A DNA stretch of 64,000 bases from Nomia melanderi (GCF_051020985.1 NC_135007.1:7073501-7137500); one strand, 5' to 3'. Positions 28,801 through 40,840 are shown, counted from the first letter of the stretch. A program made the numbers and translations. Notes: generated from the letters alone by a model not told the origin.

Positions 28801-31800
28801 TAGCGACGGGAGAGGGTCGGTAGAAGGGTGACAGTACGGGTTACGGGGTCGAATAAGCGCGACATAAAAAAGAAACGAAAGGAGGAAGTATTGAGTACTG
28901 CAAAAAAAACCGACCGGGGGACCCCTTCAAACCCGGCAACGACCACTTTTTGATCATGCGTTTAGGGTTGTGTACGCGGAGGAGCGTCGCATGAACGGGT
29001 GGAGAGTGTCACGCTTCATTGGAGCAGCCTCTATTAAACGGCTACTTCAAGAAGACGCCCGGCGTATCGGGGCCGCCACGATTTAATAATTAAATTAGTC
29101 CATGCTCGTGACACATCACAGTTGATTGTTGCACACGGCGAACAACGCTAGCCACCTACAAAGCTTTTAATCACGAAAGTATTTCATTATACGCCGCCGA
29201 ACTGGGTCAATCACGGGTCATTCATGTGCGTGATAACATTCTTCATCGAATTCCTTTACAGAATAATTATATTTTACCGCGATAGGCACATTTTTTCGTT
29301 TTGCCATACTGCTCGATTATAAGACCATTAGAGAAATTTCATTATTGAGTTTTCTTCTGATTCATACTAAGCAGGCTTAGATTCTTTTGGATCGATATCA
29401 TTTCAAACTACTCTTAAAAATAGTATATCGAATACTTTCCGCGAAATAAGAAACCATTCCACAAACCGTACAGAGTCGTTCGAAATTTACCCTGGCTTCT
29501 ATCATGCTAATAATTGGAAACACAAATGCGTCGGGAACAGAAAAAAAGGACGCTCCCGGCTTCAGAAACTTTCCTTAATAAAGTCCCGTGGGGATGAATA
29601 ATACATCGCGGAGAAGATGGAAACGCCACTTTTTATTTTCTCCCCGAATCGGAAACGTATCCGTCCACGCACGTGCATGTAACACGTTCGAGCGATGTAA
29701 ACGGAGCCTTACGTGTCCTGTTCAAGCTCCGAGCGGTGTTGCGATAACTCGCCGAGACGAAAGCATTTATTTTCAGTCCACCTTCACACCCCACGGAAAG
29801 AGCTTCAGTATGCGGACGAGACGAGGCATCGCATGTGCGCCTGCGTTCACGCGTCTCTTTATGCGGTTTCGCAACCCAGTTCCATGCGGCTGGGAATCGA
29901 CAAACAGAAAACGAAAAAGCCGCCGCTGGTACTCCGTGAATCCGATTAGGCATACACCGTTGGATAAACGAACCGCCCCGACTAATTTAACGAACCCGCG
30001 AAACACACGCGTTCACTTGTCCTCTTTCAGGGCTCCAACGAGTCTGTTCCCGGAGTCGTTTAAACCGAGCGTTTTTTATACATGAGCAATCAGGCTTGCA
30101 GCAGTTCATTGAGGGTCTTTAACGCAAATAACCACCTAAATAATGAAGTACAAGTTTTTAATACCAGTGAATTTGAATGGAAATTTATGAGTACTGCAAG
30201 TTTTTATTGTGCAGGAGACCTCGGATGTTAGGGTACTATTCGACACATCATTAAATGGGGCAGTTATAAAGGAGATTATCTAGTTGAAGACCAGGTTAGA
30301 AGAGCTGTTAAGTTAGAGTTGACAAATTTATTTCATTGAATATCTTAGGAATTGGTGAATGTAGAAAAATTCAAAATGTGTTTGTAATTTTACCTGAATC
30401 TTTCGGAAATATAGATATACAGAATTTTTCCCTGTCTCGGGGATTTTCTCTTGTGAAGGGTTAAAGAGCGCCTGGTGTTTTTTTATTGTGAGCAAGTAGG
30501 ATTCACTGAAGTACCGAGACGTTAAGCTATAACCTACAGATTTTAGGGTGTGGTTCGACGCACCACGAAGAGTGCTACTTAGAGAACGGTATTTAGACCC
30601 AGCAACCCTCGTAAAATCAAGATGGCAGGGCCAAGAGACTTGATGTCTACTCTCGAATTCTTCTAGAATTCTTCTCTGGGACAGCTTCAACGTAACCGAA
30701 TTATCTGAAGCCCTTGCCAGAAAGCAAATAGGACCTAAAATTGCAGATTGAAATATCAGGATGGTAACCTATAACTTCCAGGTTTTAGGGCACGATTCAA
30801 GTGACTACCAAGTGGTACTCAGGAAAGGATACTTAAACGCACTAACTCTCATAAAATCAAAATTCTAGCTTTAAAGAGCTAACTCTTCTAGCCGCAATGA
30901 ACTTTTGCAGTCTTTAACTAAATGGATGAGCTAGATCTACTGTTAGTTAGTGCCATGCAATAAATAATCAACTAGAGTTATTGCGGTTCATTCGAGTGCC
31001 AAGACGTTAAAGAGCAACCCTCAGACTTCAGAGTACAAATCAATACACGCACGAGATAAGTGCCGAGAGCCATTAATTTCCGTGTGATCAGAGTTTCAAG
31101 GACTTAATCCCCGATTTTTCTAGCCACGGGAAATTTTTCTCTAGGGTGCTTTTGAACTAAATAGATCACACGCAAACCCATCAGTAAAAATTGTCCGCGC
31201 GGAGTCGTTCGTAGTTGACCAGTTCTTAGCGAAGAACTTCGTACGTTTGCACAACTCACGGATCGTGTCCCCCTTGCGGCGTCGGCGACTTCCTGGCCGC
31301 CATGGGAAACGCGTTCCGCTGGACAGGTTAATTATCTCTGCACGATCAAGGACGGAAAATAGATTCGTTGCGAGAACTTGTTCGAAAATGAAATGCTGCC
31401 GGTCTGTATGGTTAATAGAGATGTGTGTCAAGATTACAGAGACACGTAGGAAACATTGTGAGCGCTGCGCGCCATGCATACGCCGGTTTTATGCATCGGA
31501 ATGCAATGATCGTCATGCGTCATTAACACGCGATGCTGCGCAGACCTTACGCATGCGTGGAATTGGTATTAATAACTGCAATATTTCGTTTGTAACAACG
31601 CGGATTCTTCTTAAGAATCAATGTTCCATAATTTTTAGTTCAAACGAGGACAATTAGGTAATAAGAAGTCTGTAGCTTGAGGACGACGACCCTCGCCTAC
31701 TAACGTTTAATTACCGATGGTATTTATTGCAGATACAAAATTCTGTGTCAGTGGACATGGATTAGTGAAAAATTTTATTGTTTATTTATTTCTTTGGTTT

Positions 31801-34800
31801 TCCTTATTTTCAGTTTGAATTTTGTGTTTAAATATTTAAATAAATAAAACATTTTAACAACAACAGTTATCAATGGCAAGAGTGTTCTTGGGATCGATCT
31901 TTTAGTTACAGGGAATATCTGATGCATTTATGGAAAGCTAATTGTACAGATACACATGCCAATTATAAAGAGCACATCACACATTTTTCATGAAAGAACA
32001 TTGTATTTCTTGGAACTTTGATTTCAAAGGTATCTATCTAACCTCGAACTGTAAACTCTGCTCCATTATGAACGATCATACCAATTATGCTACGTGTTTC
32101 CTAATCAGTTTTAAGAACCGGATGGTAGGTAACATAAGAAACGCGTGTACTCCTGACAAGTGTGGGCTCGTGTTGCATAGCATCGCATTGTAAGCAATCG
32201 CATGTAACACCGACTCATCCTTACGCGTCTGCTTTCGTGAATCACGTATTAACAGACAATACGCGCATGAGGTCATTCATAAAAATCTTTCGCATTGTTT
32301 TCGGCTTGCACGAATTTAAATACAAATCATCGTATACCTACAACGTTACTAAATTCAAATATTATTAATGCTAATCGATGATGCTTGTATGTAGATCATT
32401 TCATTAAGATCAATACAAATTGATTCGATTTATTATCCACTACTTTATTACGTTTCAAATAAAACGATAATTGTACCGTTATCGATCGAACGTTTTGCTC
32501 TGCACATTTTAGAGATTTGGCAATCCATTTATCAACTGAACGGTTGATTGAAAACACCGAGAAATAAATTGGTGAGCCGATTAAATTAAGTCAACTCTTC
32601 GATAATCCTTTTGCTGTCGCAATGAAATATACGCACTGGAGTGTTCGCGCGATTGAGCACACGTAAAAAGTTATGAAATGATTCGATGTAATACATTCCT
32701 ACGCAAGAAACATGTTACAGCTTTCACGGTGCTGGATGTCAGAAGCAACGAGACATAATTACATGTCGCACGAAATAAAACATCGGTGACCCACATTCAT
32801 CGTGGCTAGCGGCTGCAGGGCTATTACGCTCTTTATCCTTCGGCGGGACAAAATTGAATGTCAAGCGCCACGAAATTCGATAACGAGTGAGAAAAGTATA
32901 CATTAATTTGCACGCGAACGAGACGCGCACTCAAATCTGCGTCTTAAATCACTCGAAGGGAACGACCAGGCCGTTATGTCCAGTACACTAGGCTCGTGCA
33001 AATGTTAACTCGCTACTTAAACTTCATTTCTCCTTTAAAGCCGGTAAATACGATTACGCAATAATTGGGATTTAAGTTCTGAAGACGTTTCGCTCGGTCG
33101 CTTCTTAAATTTCTTCGAACGTTTAATAACCGATTATCGAGGTTGGTGAACCGTTTCTTATTTACGTATCGAAGTATACAAATGAATTAGTAAACGAAAC
33201 AACAAAAAATGTTAACAATGTATAACAATATTTTTGTCATAAATGGCGGGCAATTATAATTTTTGCGAATCGATTTCTAAAAATATGCTAATTTGCTGCG
33301 TTTGTTGAAAATTCAAACATGTATGATCCTTTAATCATCCCCTAAACTGATACACTACTTTTTTATTTTAGTTAGATAGATGTACGATATGTATGCAATA
33401 ATTTAAAGAAAAATTTAATTCTTCATCGATTCTAAAACCTGTAACTATATATTTTTAGTGTGTTCATAGATTATTTAAATTGCATAAAATACTGTGTAAT
33501 TAAATGCTTATTACTATTTGAAGGACTGATACTACTGCAATTTTTTTCGAGTACGCCTATAAAACCACTTCCAAAACGATTTCAGATGGCAACCATGGCC
33601 CGGTGGCATGAATCAAGGCCCATTTACGAGGATCCGTTTACAAGGTCCATACCGATGTGGTTATGACGTAATCTTACGTGAGCCGAAAGTGTGCATGCGT
33701 TGTAGATAAATGGTCACACACGTACGAACAAATCAGAGTCCTGCTGAGCAATGCAGTAATCAAAGTTAATGCGGAATCGTTTAGTGTACAAAGAATTTTG
33801 ATAAGTCCCGTTACTTGTTTGATAGATCAGCGTCAGATGTGCATGCTTGTTATAAAAGTAAACAGACATTTTAATATTAGTTTTCCTAATATTTACACAG
33901 CAAAATTTGTACGCACTTTTTTTCATATTTTACAAAAAAGTTAGAAATTTTAATAAAATATATAATAGAAACAATATATGAAATAATAAATAACGAACAA
34001 TAGGTAACATGTTTAAATACAGTTCAAAGTTTACAATTTTCAATAATAACAGCATATTACGTATATTTTACAGTCCTCCAATAAAAAATATACAATCGAT
34101 ATTAAATCATGTTTAATTACATAAGTAACCTGGTACTTGTGTATATATTAAAAGTAAATTGATGATAGCTGTACATTTCAAGGTGAGTCGTAATAGACAC
34201 AGGATACGAATTAAATTTCAATGATCGTGCAGATCTAGCTTGAAACTCCAACTTGCAACAAAATATGGATTTTTCATTCGCATATAGCCTCGTGTTTGAT
34301 GGTACCTGTCGTCGAAATAAACCGCACGATCTTATTTACATAAAAATCGAGCAATAAAATTCGAAGGAAATATCATCAGTGAAATAACCTTGAAACGGGA
34401 GGAAGCCATTGAAAATTTAACGCACATTGTTTTCGAGCATCAAATCGACTGACGAGGCGACATTTGACTTGCAGGATCAAGACAAACACTTGGCGCGAAT
34501 CCATATTCCTTTTTTCGGGAATTTATTAGTAACAACTTTTTCTGAAAATACACCTTGACTCATTGAACCGCTGGAAAATTCACGAGAACGTGTTAATGTA
34601 TACGTGCTAAAGCAAGCATACAAATATTGTTACACTCGAGTGTGCATTTTACTACCCGTTGGTAGTGCCAATAAATGTGACCCAAGTTTCCATAGATATA
34701 AACAAAAATATTTTTAATACACATAACAGAAACAATTAATTAGTACGAATAAAAGGGAAAAGTAAGTTTATTAAAAAAAAACAGAACAGAATTACAAACA

Positions 34801-37401
34801 CAGTTGACAAAACAAGAAGAGAAACGAAAATTTATACGGCATTCATTAATTTCTTTTTGATAGATGTGAATATCGAATACGTATATCTTGTGTACAACTT
34901 TCACACCTACACCCTACGTTAACCGTGACCTCTGAGCCAGAACAATCATTCAGTAACAAGGTAACCGTATGAAATGTTGCGCATCGGTCTCAATGGAAGC
35001 TGGTAGGTAGACGAGGGGACCGTAAAATATATTACACGTATACAACGATTTGTGTGGGCATTAGTGTGAGATTAGCATCATGAATAATTCATTTTCGAGC
35101 CTTTTGCGACCTTCGTACAATTTCGCGTTAAGAATAACTTTATCAATTCTCATGTCAAATTCACCTTCAATGTTGCTGCTAATATTTCATAACAAAGAGG
35201 ATTCAGTGATGAGTCACTAAAATTAACGCAAAACATTGAAGCAAATTCGTTGTAATAGGATAATATGAGGATAACTAAAAACATTCTTCACTTTACAGTT
35301 AACATATCTCTTGATTTTCGAAAAATGTGTAGAAAACGATCGTTGCGGTACTTTATTCGACTCGTATAGCTTTCATTTGAAATATATGTTCATAATATTA
35401 TTATTACATAGTACTGATAGCACAATATCGATTTGAATATACGTTTGATACTACGGTATTATTCCCTACCAATCCAATTAAATAAATCAACTGCTGCAGT
35501 AATCTCATGAAAGTATAATCAAACAGACCCACAATTAAGTTTCCGACTACTTAACGTCCCGTGTACAATGTAAAATTCGAGCGAAGTAATGAACAACATA
35601 AATAAAGTCGCAAGATTTACATTTGCCGGGGAATAAAATGCAGATTGAGTGAAAATTAGTCACCAATGGCGAATCACTTGGCCATTAGGTGCATAAATGA
35701 TAATCGTATTGGTAGCATGCACCACGAAAGTGGAACATTGTGCACGGAAGGAGAGCGTGTTCGCTGGTAGTCCAATTGGAATCACTGGTCGCACTATCAA
35801 ATTGTCACGGATGGTTGAGCGAATATACTATTAGGACCCGCATACGATGGAGTCCTGTTATTGCACCGTGAATCGTGTCCATTGATTGCTGCCGCAGTTA
35901 GATGCGCCGCGGCAGGGATATAATGATCAGTGACGGGTAGGCATCTTACGGTGCCGTGACGAGTGGCGCGCGAACCAGATACACAACTTCTGGAGTCGTC
36001 TTTCCTCCGTTTCATGGATATTGAGTTACGGCATTTCATCAAAAACCGCGTGTTTTCTAATCTCGCTTTCACGAGATAAAACCGAGGGAAGACGCCAACC
36101 CGTCTCTCTTTAGCCCAGCGACCCGTTGTGTAACGCGAAACCGCGGCGATGTGCCGTTAAAAGAGCAGGAAAACAAGACACACGTGATTAACGCGTGTAA
36201 TAAATACACTGCGTACCGGGCGAACCTTACAATACAATGCCGAGACGCAAGGTTCTTCGTCGATATTAAATCGAACGGTTTCTCGCCGCGTCGGAAATAT
36301 TAGGTGTACCGATGAATAATTCATTGTCGCCGCGGATGTTCGTTATAACGCCGATTTCTATGGACTATTACGCGAAAGTAATTCAATGGGAGATAATGTA
36401 TGTAGGTACATTGGTGTTCATGAATTTTTAGCATTCTTTGGTGTTTGAAAGGATTCTTTTCAATGAAATGTTTGGGATATAATTGTAGTCTTCGATGTTG
36501 AAGGAAATCCACTTATAATACAGTATTTTCAATGAGGCCTTTTCAAGTACATGGTGAAAAGTCTTCTGTATAATTGTCATGATTGATAATCTTGTGTTTA
36601 ACATTAATTCTTTACCCACATACCCCTAATCTTGCAGTGAAAATTCTACATTCGCAATACGCGCAGAGGATACATGACCAGAATTCATTTCAGCTGATCG
36701 TCCATTTCAATGCATTCAAAAAACTATCCTAACAAAATTATTTTTGAAGCAAGTGGTATTCCATGAAAAATGAAGCGTATACTTTCGCTTAACCCAAAAC
36801 TTGCGAACAATGTAAATAATTTTCATTCACGAAAGTATATCCAAGTACTTCAATCCCTACTAGTCAACGTATAATAATCTAGAAGCTTAAATCGTGTTGC
36901 ACAATGAGACAATTCCTATTATTTCAATGGTTATTATGCGGTGTAAGATCAACCCTAGAAAGAACCATAGGTATCATTTAATTAAACAGTCCGCTTTTAA
37001 CAATCTGGTTTCTAAAGAATAACATCTTTGCCGAACTAAAAACATATTTTCATGATCAATCTCAAGAATGCAAGTAATATAATACATTTCTCATATCTTT
37101 TCAGCGGTAATCATCAGCCAATCTCTCTAGGGTTAAAATTTGACTAATCAAGGAAATATCGGACAGCGGGACTTACCTGTTTGCCAGCGCGAGGTAACGT
37201 CTCCACGTTGGTACCGCCGACGACAGGCGCTTTTTCTGGTCCTCCATTCTGTTGGCTGACATTTATGTTGGCATTAACATTCGCGTGCACATTGGCGTTA
37301 ACATTGTTCGCGTTGTCGGTGACGTTCGTAGTGGTGTTGCCGCTGCCGACAACCCCGCCGGTCCCGGTTCCACCCCCGTACTTTCCTTCCTCGCCCGTCA
37401 T
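1734..37401 (-). CDS. Ank2: Ankyrin-2-like membrane-cytoskeleton adaptor (partial, 17 coding exons seen; 3' end off the left edge)
   Basis: Ankyrins tether membrane proteins (channels, L1-type adhesion molecules) to the spectrin skeleton; in flies Ank2 is neuronal and stabilises axons and synapses. Coding exons read from GT/AG sites and phase, in transcript order: 37177-37401, 9237-9338, 8452-8584, 8135-8298, 7736-7891, 7498-7626, 7058-7255, 6669-6965, 6047-6244, 5747-5893, 5491-5640, 5225-5365, 4980-5135, 4801-4899, 4511-4708, 4235-4418, 1734-1838. All junctions keep frame; many exons are exact multiples of the 33-residue ANK repeat. The product begins with a low-complexity 75-residue leader, then about 23-24 ANK repeats, then an acidic linker (MSDSEDEGG). 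The spectrin-binding ZU5/UPA part and death domain are not in the window. Family identity is very secure; Ank2 rather than another ankyrin paralogue is inference from the linker sequence. Confidence 0.93.
1839..4234 (-). other. Ank2 intron between the repeat block and the linker exon
   Basis: This is about 2.4 kb of AT-rich sequence with no recognisable exon, RNA gene or repeat family. The ORFs in it are short and have no splice-site support. Confidence 0.5.
4235..9338 (-). CDS. Ank2: Ank2 ankyrin-repeat (membrane-binding) domain exon cluster, 15 exons
   Basis: These fifteen compact exons are separated by introns of about 66 to 652 bases. The first reads SDPSTAFLRAARAGQLEKV and later ones carry the ANK consensus (G.TPLHLAA..GH..VV..LL..GA). 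Characteristic ankyrin segments include NGLNALHLAAKDGHLEIV (8584 down), the short divergent repeat around GKVRLPALHIAAKKDD (7891 down), and VTVDYLTALHVAAHCGHVRV (6965 down). Exons 9237-9338, 7736-7891, 7058-7255, 6669-6965, 6047-6244, 4801-4899 and 4511-4708 are all phase 0. The 133/164-base pair 8452-8584 and 8135-8298 splits a glycine codon. The last exon (4235-4418) leaves the repeats at KVVTETVITTTHTITIEEKYKV, ends in the acidic SDSEDEGG and stops in phase 1. No frameshift or stop interrupts the repeats. Confidence 0.97.
11514..11610 (-). repeat. Long hairpin (34-bp arms, 12-nt loop) with a duplicated arm end
   Basis: The left arm 11531-11564 and right arm 11577-11610 are inverted copies that differ at only two positions (11538/11603 and 11556/11585). 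On the plus strand both mismatches are C against A. In RNA copied from the minus strand, the Ank2 sense strand, they become G.U wobbles, so the 80-nt fold would be fully paired. Bases 11514-11530 repeat the outer 17 bases of the left arm in direct orientation with two differences. The size fits a pre-miRNA or a short foldback/MITE-like element; I do not recognise a known miRNA. Confidence 0.8.
13217..13535 (-). other. GC-rich ORF pocket in Ank2 intron 1, origin unknown
   Basis: On the minus strand an open frame of about 100 codons ends at TGA (13217-13219) with the residues MRPQAASEIVMQLEKR; an internal Met opens 70 codons. The plus strand is also open in overlapping frames, which high local GC alone can cause. 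I recognise no domain, see no clear splice sites, and cannot tell a decayed gene copy or transposon fragment from chance. Confidence 0.25.
17397..17405 (+). promoter_or_regulatory. Canonical TATA box inside Ank2 intron 1, antisense to Ank2
   Basis: TATAAAAGG lies in a locally GC-richer context. A short ORF (17476-17562, 28 residues, MKLCPGMCEEIQC...) begins about 80 bases downstream. The TATA match is exact, but no clear initiator sits 28-32 bases downstream and the ORF resembles nothing I know. A nested opposite-strand transcript is possible but unproven. Confidence 0.3.
18930..19074. repeat. Short element with perfect 14-bp terminal inverted repeats (MITE-like)
   Basis: GTTAACCCTTATTA at 18930-18943 is matched by its exact reverse complement at 19061-19074, enclosing about 117 bases with no coding potential. 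A target-site duplication is not obvious. A small non-autonomous DNA transposon remnant is the simplest reading. Confidence 0.45.
30190..31170. repeat. Degenerate tandem array, period about 242 bp, roughly four units
   Basis: A shared core recurs: a TTAGGG-containing motif near 30226, 30541 and 30783, with a weaker match near 31026. It is followed by GATTCGAC/CACCA-like sequence, a GGTACTCAGGA/GTGCTACTTAGAG segment, CTCGTAAAATCAA / CTCATAAAATCAA, and a TTCTAGCC segment. The flank GACGTTAA precedes units two and four. Spacing between units two, three and four is about 242-243 bases; unit one is more diverged or interrupted. No coding potential is conserved between units, so this looks like an old local satellite or tandem duplication. 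Confidence 0.6.
37177..37401 (-). CDS. Ank2: Ank2 first coding exon (isoform-specific N-terminal leader)
   Basis: This exon encodes 75 residues from ATG at 37401 (G at -3) and ends GKQ at a GTAAGT donor (37171-37176). The phase is 0, so it joins the SDPSTAF exon at 9338 in frame; a leader ending in GKQ followed by SDPSTAFLRAARAGQ looks like a natural ankyrin N-terminus. The leader is Gly/Thr-rich (residues about 8-28), then an Asn/Val/Ala stretch built on a NANV-like motif, with no membrane segment. Intron 1 is about 27.8 kb, so other first exons may exist in it; I could not identify one. Confidence 0.75.
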
Positions 37402-37700
37402 CGCTTCGACCTCACTCTTCGCTGCGCCGGTTCCCTCTTCTTTTCCACCCTTTCACGTTCCGCGCGCCTCGAGCCTTCCGCCCCCGTTCACTGATCACCA
37501 ATGTCGGTCCGCTGGCCAGAATCCGGATATCTGCTCGAACGAGATGACGAATCGTCGATCAGCAGAAACGGGTCAATCTAGGAGATTACCGAGTCGACTC
37601 TGTCCAATCACTGATATCGATAACCTCGAACGTCCTACCGCCCCGCAGAAAAGATTTCCAACCCCCCTACCCCTCTTTGCGGCGACAGTCTAACAGATCT
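37402..37700 (-). promoter_or_regulatory. Probable 5' UTR/promoter-proximal region of Ank2
   Basis: This block immediately upstream of the Ank2 leader ATG is GC-rich with many CpG sites, in contrast with the AT-rich flank beyond 37700. No TATA box is apparent. The transcription start cannot be fixed from sequence. The ORF on the opposite strand across it (37181-37693) looks like a compositional shadow. Confidence 0.4.
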
Positions 37701-39782
37701 GGGTGAAATATCGGGAAAAAGTATTCTGAATGGTATTCATATTAAATGTCATCTGATTCGAATAAAATGATATTTTCAGTATACTTCAGAAAATCAAATT
37801 TTATTCAAACGATTTGAAATACGCGATTGGAGTATTTGATTCTTGTATTTGGAATATGTAGTTTAGATGTTTGTGTAGCGTTGTTACGAAGTTATAACGT
37901 TTGAAAAAGTACACTTACTTTGCACAAAATTCTAGTGCGGACAGAGATATGTTGGAATGAAATTTGCAGTATCCTTTAAATGAAATATTATTTTGAAAAT
38001 TTTGTGTAACAAGTGAGATATGTTACTATGATGGTTGAACGAGCGTTATTAAGAATGAAGTGAACCATTCACTATTTTAAATGCTATTTTACCCAGCACT
38101 GGAAACCTAACCCCATTTACGACCGTTACGCGAATCTCATCATGTGGAAACTGACTTTGCACCGGTACTATACGAAGAACACACACACTTCAATTTCACG
38201 AATTGGTCTAGTCTCGTCGATGGTTTAAAACAATTTTCCAGGTGCATCAGTAAGAAACTAGGAAAATTGGGAAAATGCGAGAACCGAAAAATCAATAGAA
38301 ATGTTAACTCACTTAGCTACCCTACGAATGAATGTCTAACTGCAGCAACGAGCAGAGGAACGAAGTTAAATAACTACAGTTTACTTTCCACGTAAGCAAT
38401 GGAAATTTTCAAGATGATCGGAAAGGAAATTCGGCCTTATTTCCGTAATTCACATTGGCGCACCATCGAAATTCATTACATTAAAAATGTCTGAGAGAAT
38501 TACTTTCGTTCTCTTGTCGTATGCTATTTATAGGTTTCTCGACGCGCGATACGGGTGGTATAACGGTATATGACGAGCTGACTCAAGCACGTCGGAGGTG
38601 GACTTCACGAAGCACATGCCGATCGAGAACTAATCAATTACTAGAACTAGCTTCCACTAGCGAAAGATTCGACGACGGAAAGCGGGTTGCCGTTGGAATC
38701 AATGCTACATTTCAACCCCCTGTACCTAGAACTGTCATTTTCATTTTTCACCGTTATTTCCAACTCACGGATCGAATGCAAATATTTTTTACCATCACTA
38801 AAGAACGAGTAAAGTTGAATTAAATTTTGTAAAAAAGAAAATATTTAAGCATACTTAACGCACGGTAACATTTTAATGGAAGTGGGTACTTCAAAGTACT
38901 CTCAGGACACGAAGGGTTAACCGCCTCGCGAATTATATCCGCTTTGGACCGCGGGTTAATTTTAGACGGTCTCACACGCTGGTCTCCGGTAATGTAACCG
39001 AACGCGATGAGACTGGCGTGTAACGAGTCCTAGCGTTTCACGAATCGCGGGCAGAATTTCGTGGCGTTTCCTGTGCAGTGTCTTCATCACGCTTTCTTAC
39101 CTAAGAAATAAAATCCCGTTTGACTCGGTGAGGGTACCATCTTCCGGAGAGGTTTACTGTGCCTACTCCAACTCAAACGCTACATTTTTATTTCACGTGA
39201 AAAATATGAATGAAAAAGTGTGTGCAAATCTAAAGTGCACTCCAATATGTCTAACATAGGAGAAACACATCTGAATGGAACATTTTCTTATTAAAATAAT
39301 AATGTATTTAAGTCATCGAAAAACGTGCAAAGAGAAGACTTGAAAAATTGAGGGGACACGTTACAACATGTTAATGAGTTTTACCAAGAAAGGAAAACTG
39401 AAACTGTAAACGATTTGTACAGATAAATGAAAATTATAATTGCCAAAGAAGTAAGATAGATAATTATAAAAAACACTACAAATTCGACAGGTCGTAACGT
39501 CATTAACTTTTTGGACAACGTAATAGTTTCCGGTAACCGCGAGGGACACGAGGAATCATGTATGTAGTATCGTCAGTAGTGGAACCAGGGAAAATCGATT
39601 CGGCCGTGCCCGTTTGAGCACTGCGCGCCTCTCAAGTGTACGAACCACCGCGATAAAAGTAGTCAACCGCGCGTGACGGTCGTTTCGACTTTTGAGATAT
39701 GTAAGTAACTGCACCATTTCAATAGATCCTCGAAAACTATTTGTGAAAAGGGCTGGAAATATGGTATACGCCTAAAGGGATG

Positions 39783-39878
39783 GACAGAGAGAGAGGAAGA
39801 GAAAAAGAGAAAGGAAGGGAGGGAGAGAGAGAAAGAGGGAGAGGGAGAGGGGGAGGGAGAGGGAGAGAGAGAAAAAGG
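39783..39878 (+). repeat. Polypurine GA/GGGAGA tract
   Basis: About 95 bases are almost purely A and G on the plus strand, with GAGAGA, GGAGGG and GGGAGA units and partial mirror symmetry. Such tracts can form triplex (H-DNA) and bind GAGA-type factors. The minus strand reads as a Ser/Leu/Pro-rich pseudo-peptide, which is an artefact. Confidence 0.85.
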
Positions 39879-40840
39879 TTTAGGGAAGAAGCATTAAAGA
39901 TATAACGCCCAATACCGAAATAAATAACGTCAAAAACGGTCCTCCACACAAGAATACACGAATGTAAATGTCATTCGACAGAAATATATCGTTTTCTGTT
40001 CGTCTTGCATCCCCCTCCCGCTAAGCGAGATAAAAGTTGCATTGCTCACAAACCAAAACTGAGCGTCCTCCGTAAAAAATGGAGCGAACCAAAAAAGAAT
40101 AAGAAATGAAGAAAAAAATCCGTGCGCGACGAATTCGCGAGACGTGTCCAACGGCTCCGAGATGGATAAAACGATAAATTCGTGAAACGATAAGCTTTTC
40201 TGTTATTACAAAGACCTGAACAGTCACAAATCGTCTCAAGTGCAAATCTTTGTGTAAGTAGAATAAGCCAGATTAGATCGATCGGAGATTTTCGTTGAAG
40301 AGTAGGCAATTCACTGAAAACCATTATTAGAAACCATTCAACGAAAATATTGACGGCGAAGAGGTTTAAAAGAAATTTGTACATCGTGATAACGCGTGGC
40401 TGATAGACATCGACCCTTTAAATTTCTCCAAAGCGGAGACTTCAGCCGCAGGCTATTGCCCGAGTCACCGTATATACATATATCGACTATACCGGTCTTA
40501 GTTTTTTACACGGTAGAAGATGTGGTATTGGATTCAGCGATGAATACTTCAGGACCTTTTCAACGTTCTACTCGTCCCTATTCTCATGATTCTGCAGAAT
40601 GTGCACGGATATATCCGAATCAGACGACTCGCTGACTAAACTACTCCGTAACTAAATCCTGATGCACCGAAAAATGACGCGACTAACCAGAGTACTACAG
40701 AATGTTGTGACGATACTTAAGATACTCGAATACCAACCACAGTATACCGAGGCACTTTTTCCATTAAATGTTTCTTCACTGTCAAATCACACGACGTCCC
40801 GTCATTTTTTATACGTTTGCTCTTGCGCGAACCGAACCAT

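Larger units (their letters stand above)
9339..37176 (-). other. Ank2 intron 1 (about 27.8 kb)
   Basis: The intron is flanked by a GTAAGT donor at 37171-37176 and an AG acceptor at 9339-9340. Composition varies: AT-rich stretches alternate with CpG-containing GC-richer pockets (for example about 10.3-10.6, 13.2-13.6, 16.9-17.4, 19.4-19.7, 22.3-22.6, 28.6-29.1, 29.6-30.1 kb). No ORF in it shows a recognised domain plus splice or start support. Elements worth separate entries are the hairpin at 11.5 kb, an inverted-repeat element at 18.9 kb, the tandem array at 30.2-31.2 kb and a plus-strand TATA box at 17.4 kb. Large first introns of neuronal genes commonly hold enhancers and alternative promoters; that is family-level expectation, not shown here. 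Confidence 0.7.

Noticed and set aside
29588..30085. 165-codon plus-strand ORF in Ank2 intron 1
   Set aside because: Several frames on both strands are open in this GC-rich pocket; the Arg/Ser-rich composition, lack of domain and lack of promoter or splice support point to chance.
30541..30548. TTAGGG motifs as telomere-like repeats
   Set aside because: They are single motifs spaced about 242 bp apart within longer similar units, not tandem hexamers.
37181..37693. 170-codon plus-strand ORF opposite the Ank2 leader
   Set aside because: It is antisense to the Ank2 first exon and its GC-rich 5' region, with a low-complexity Pro/Ser composition and no supporting signals.
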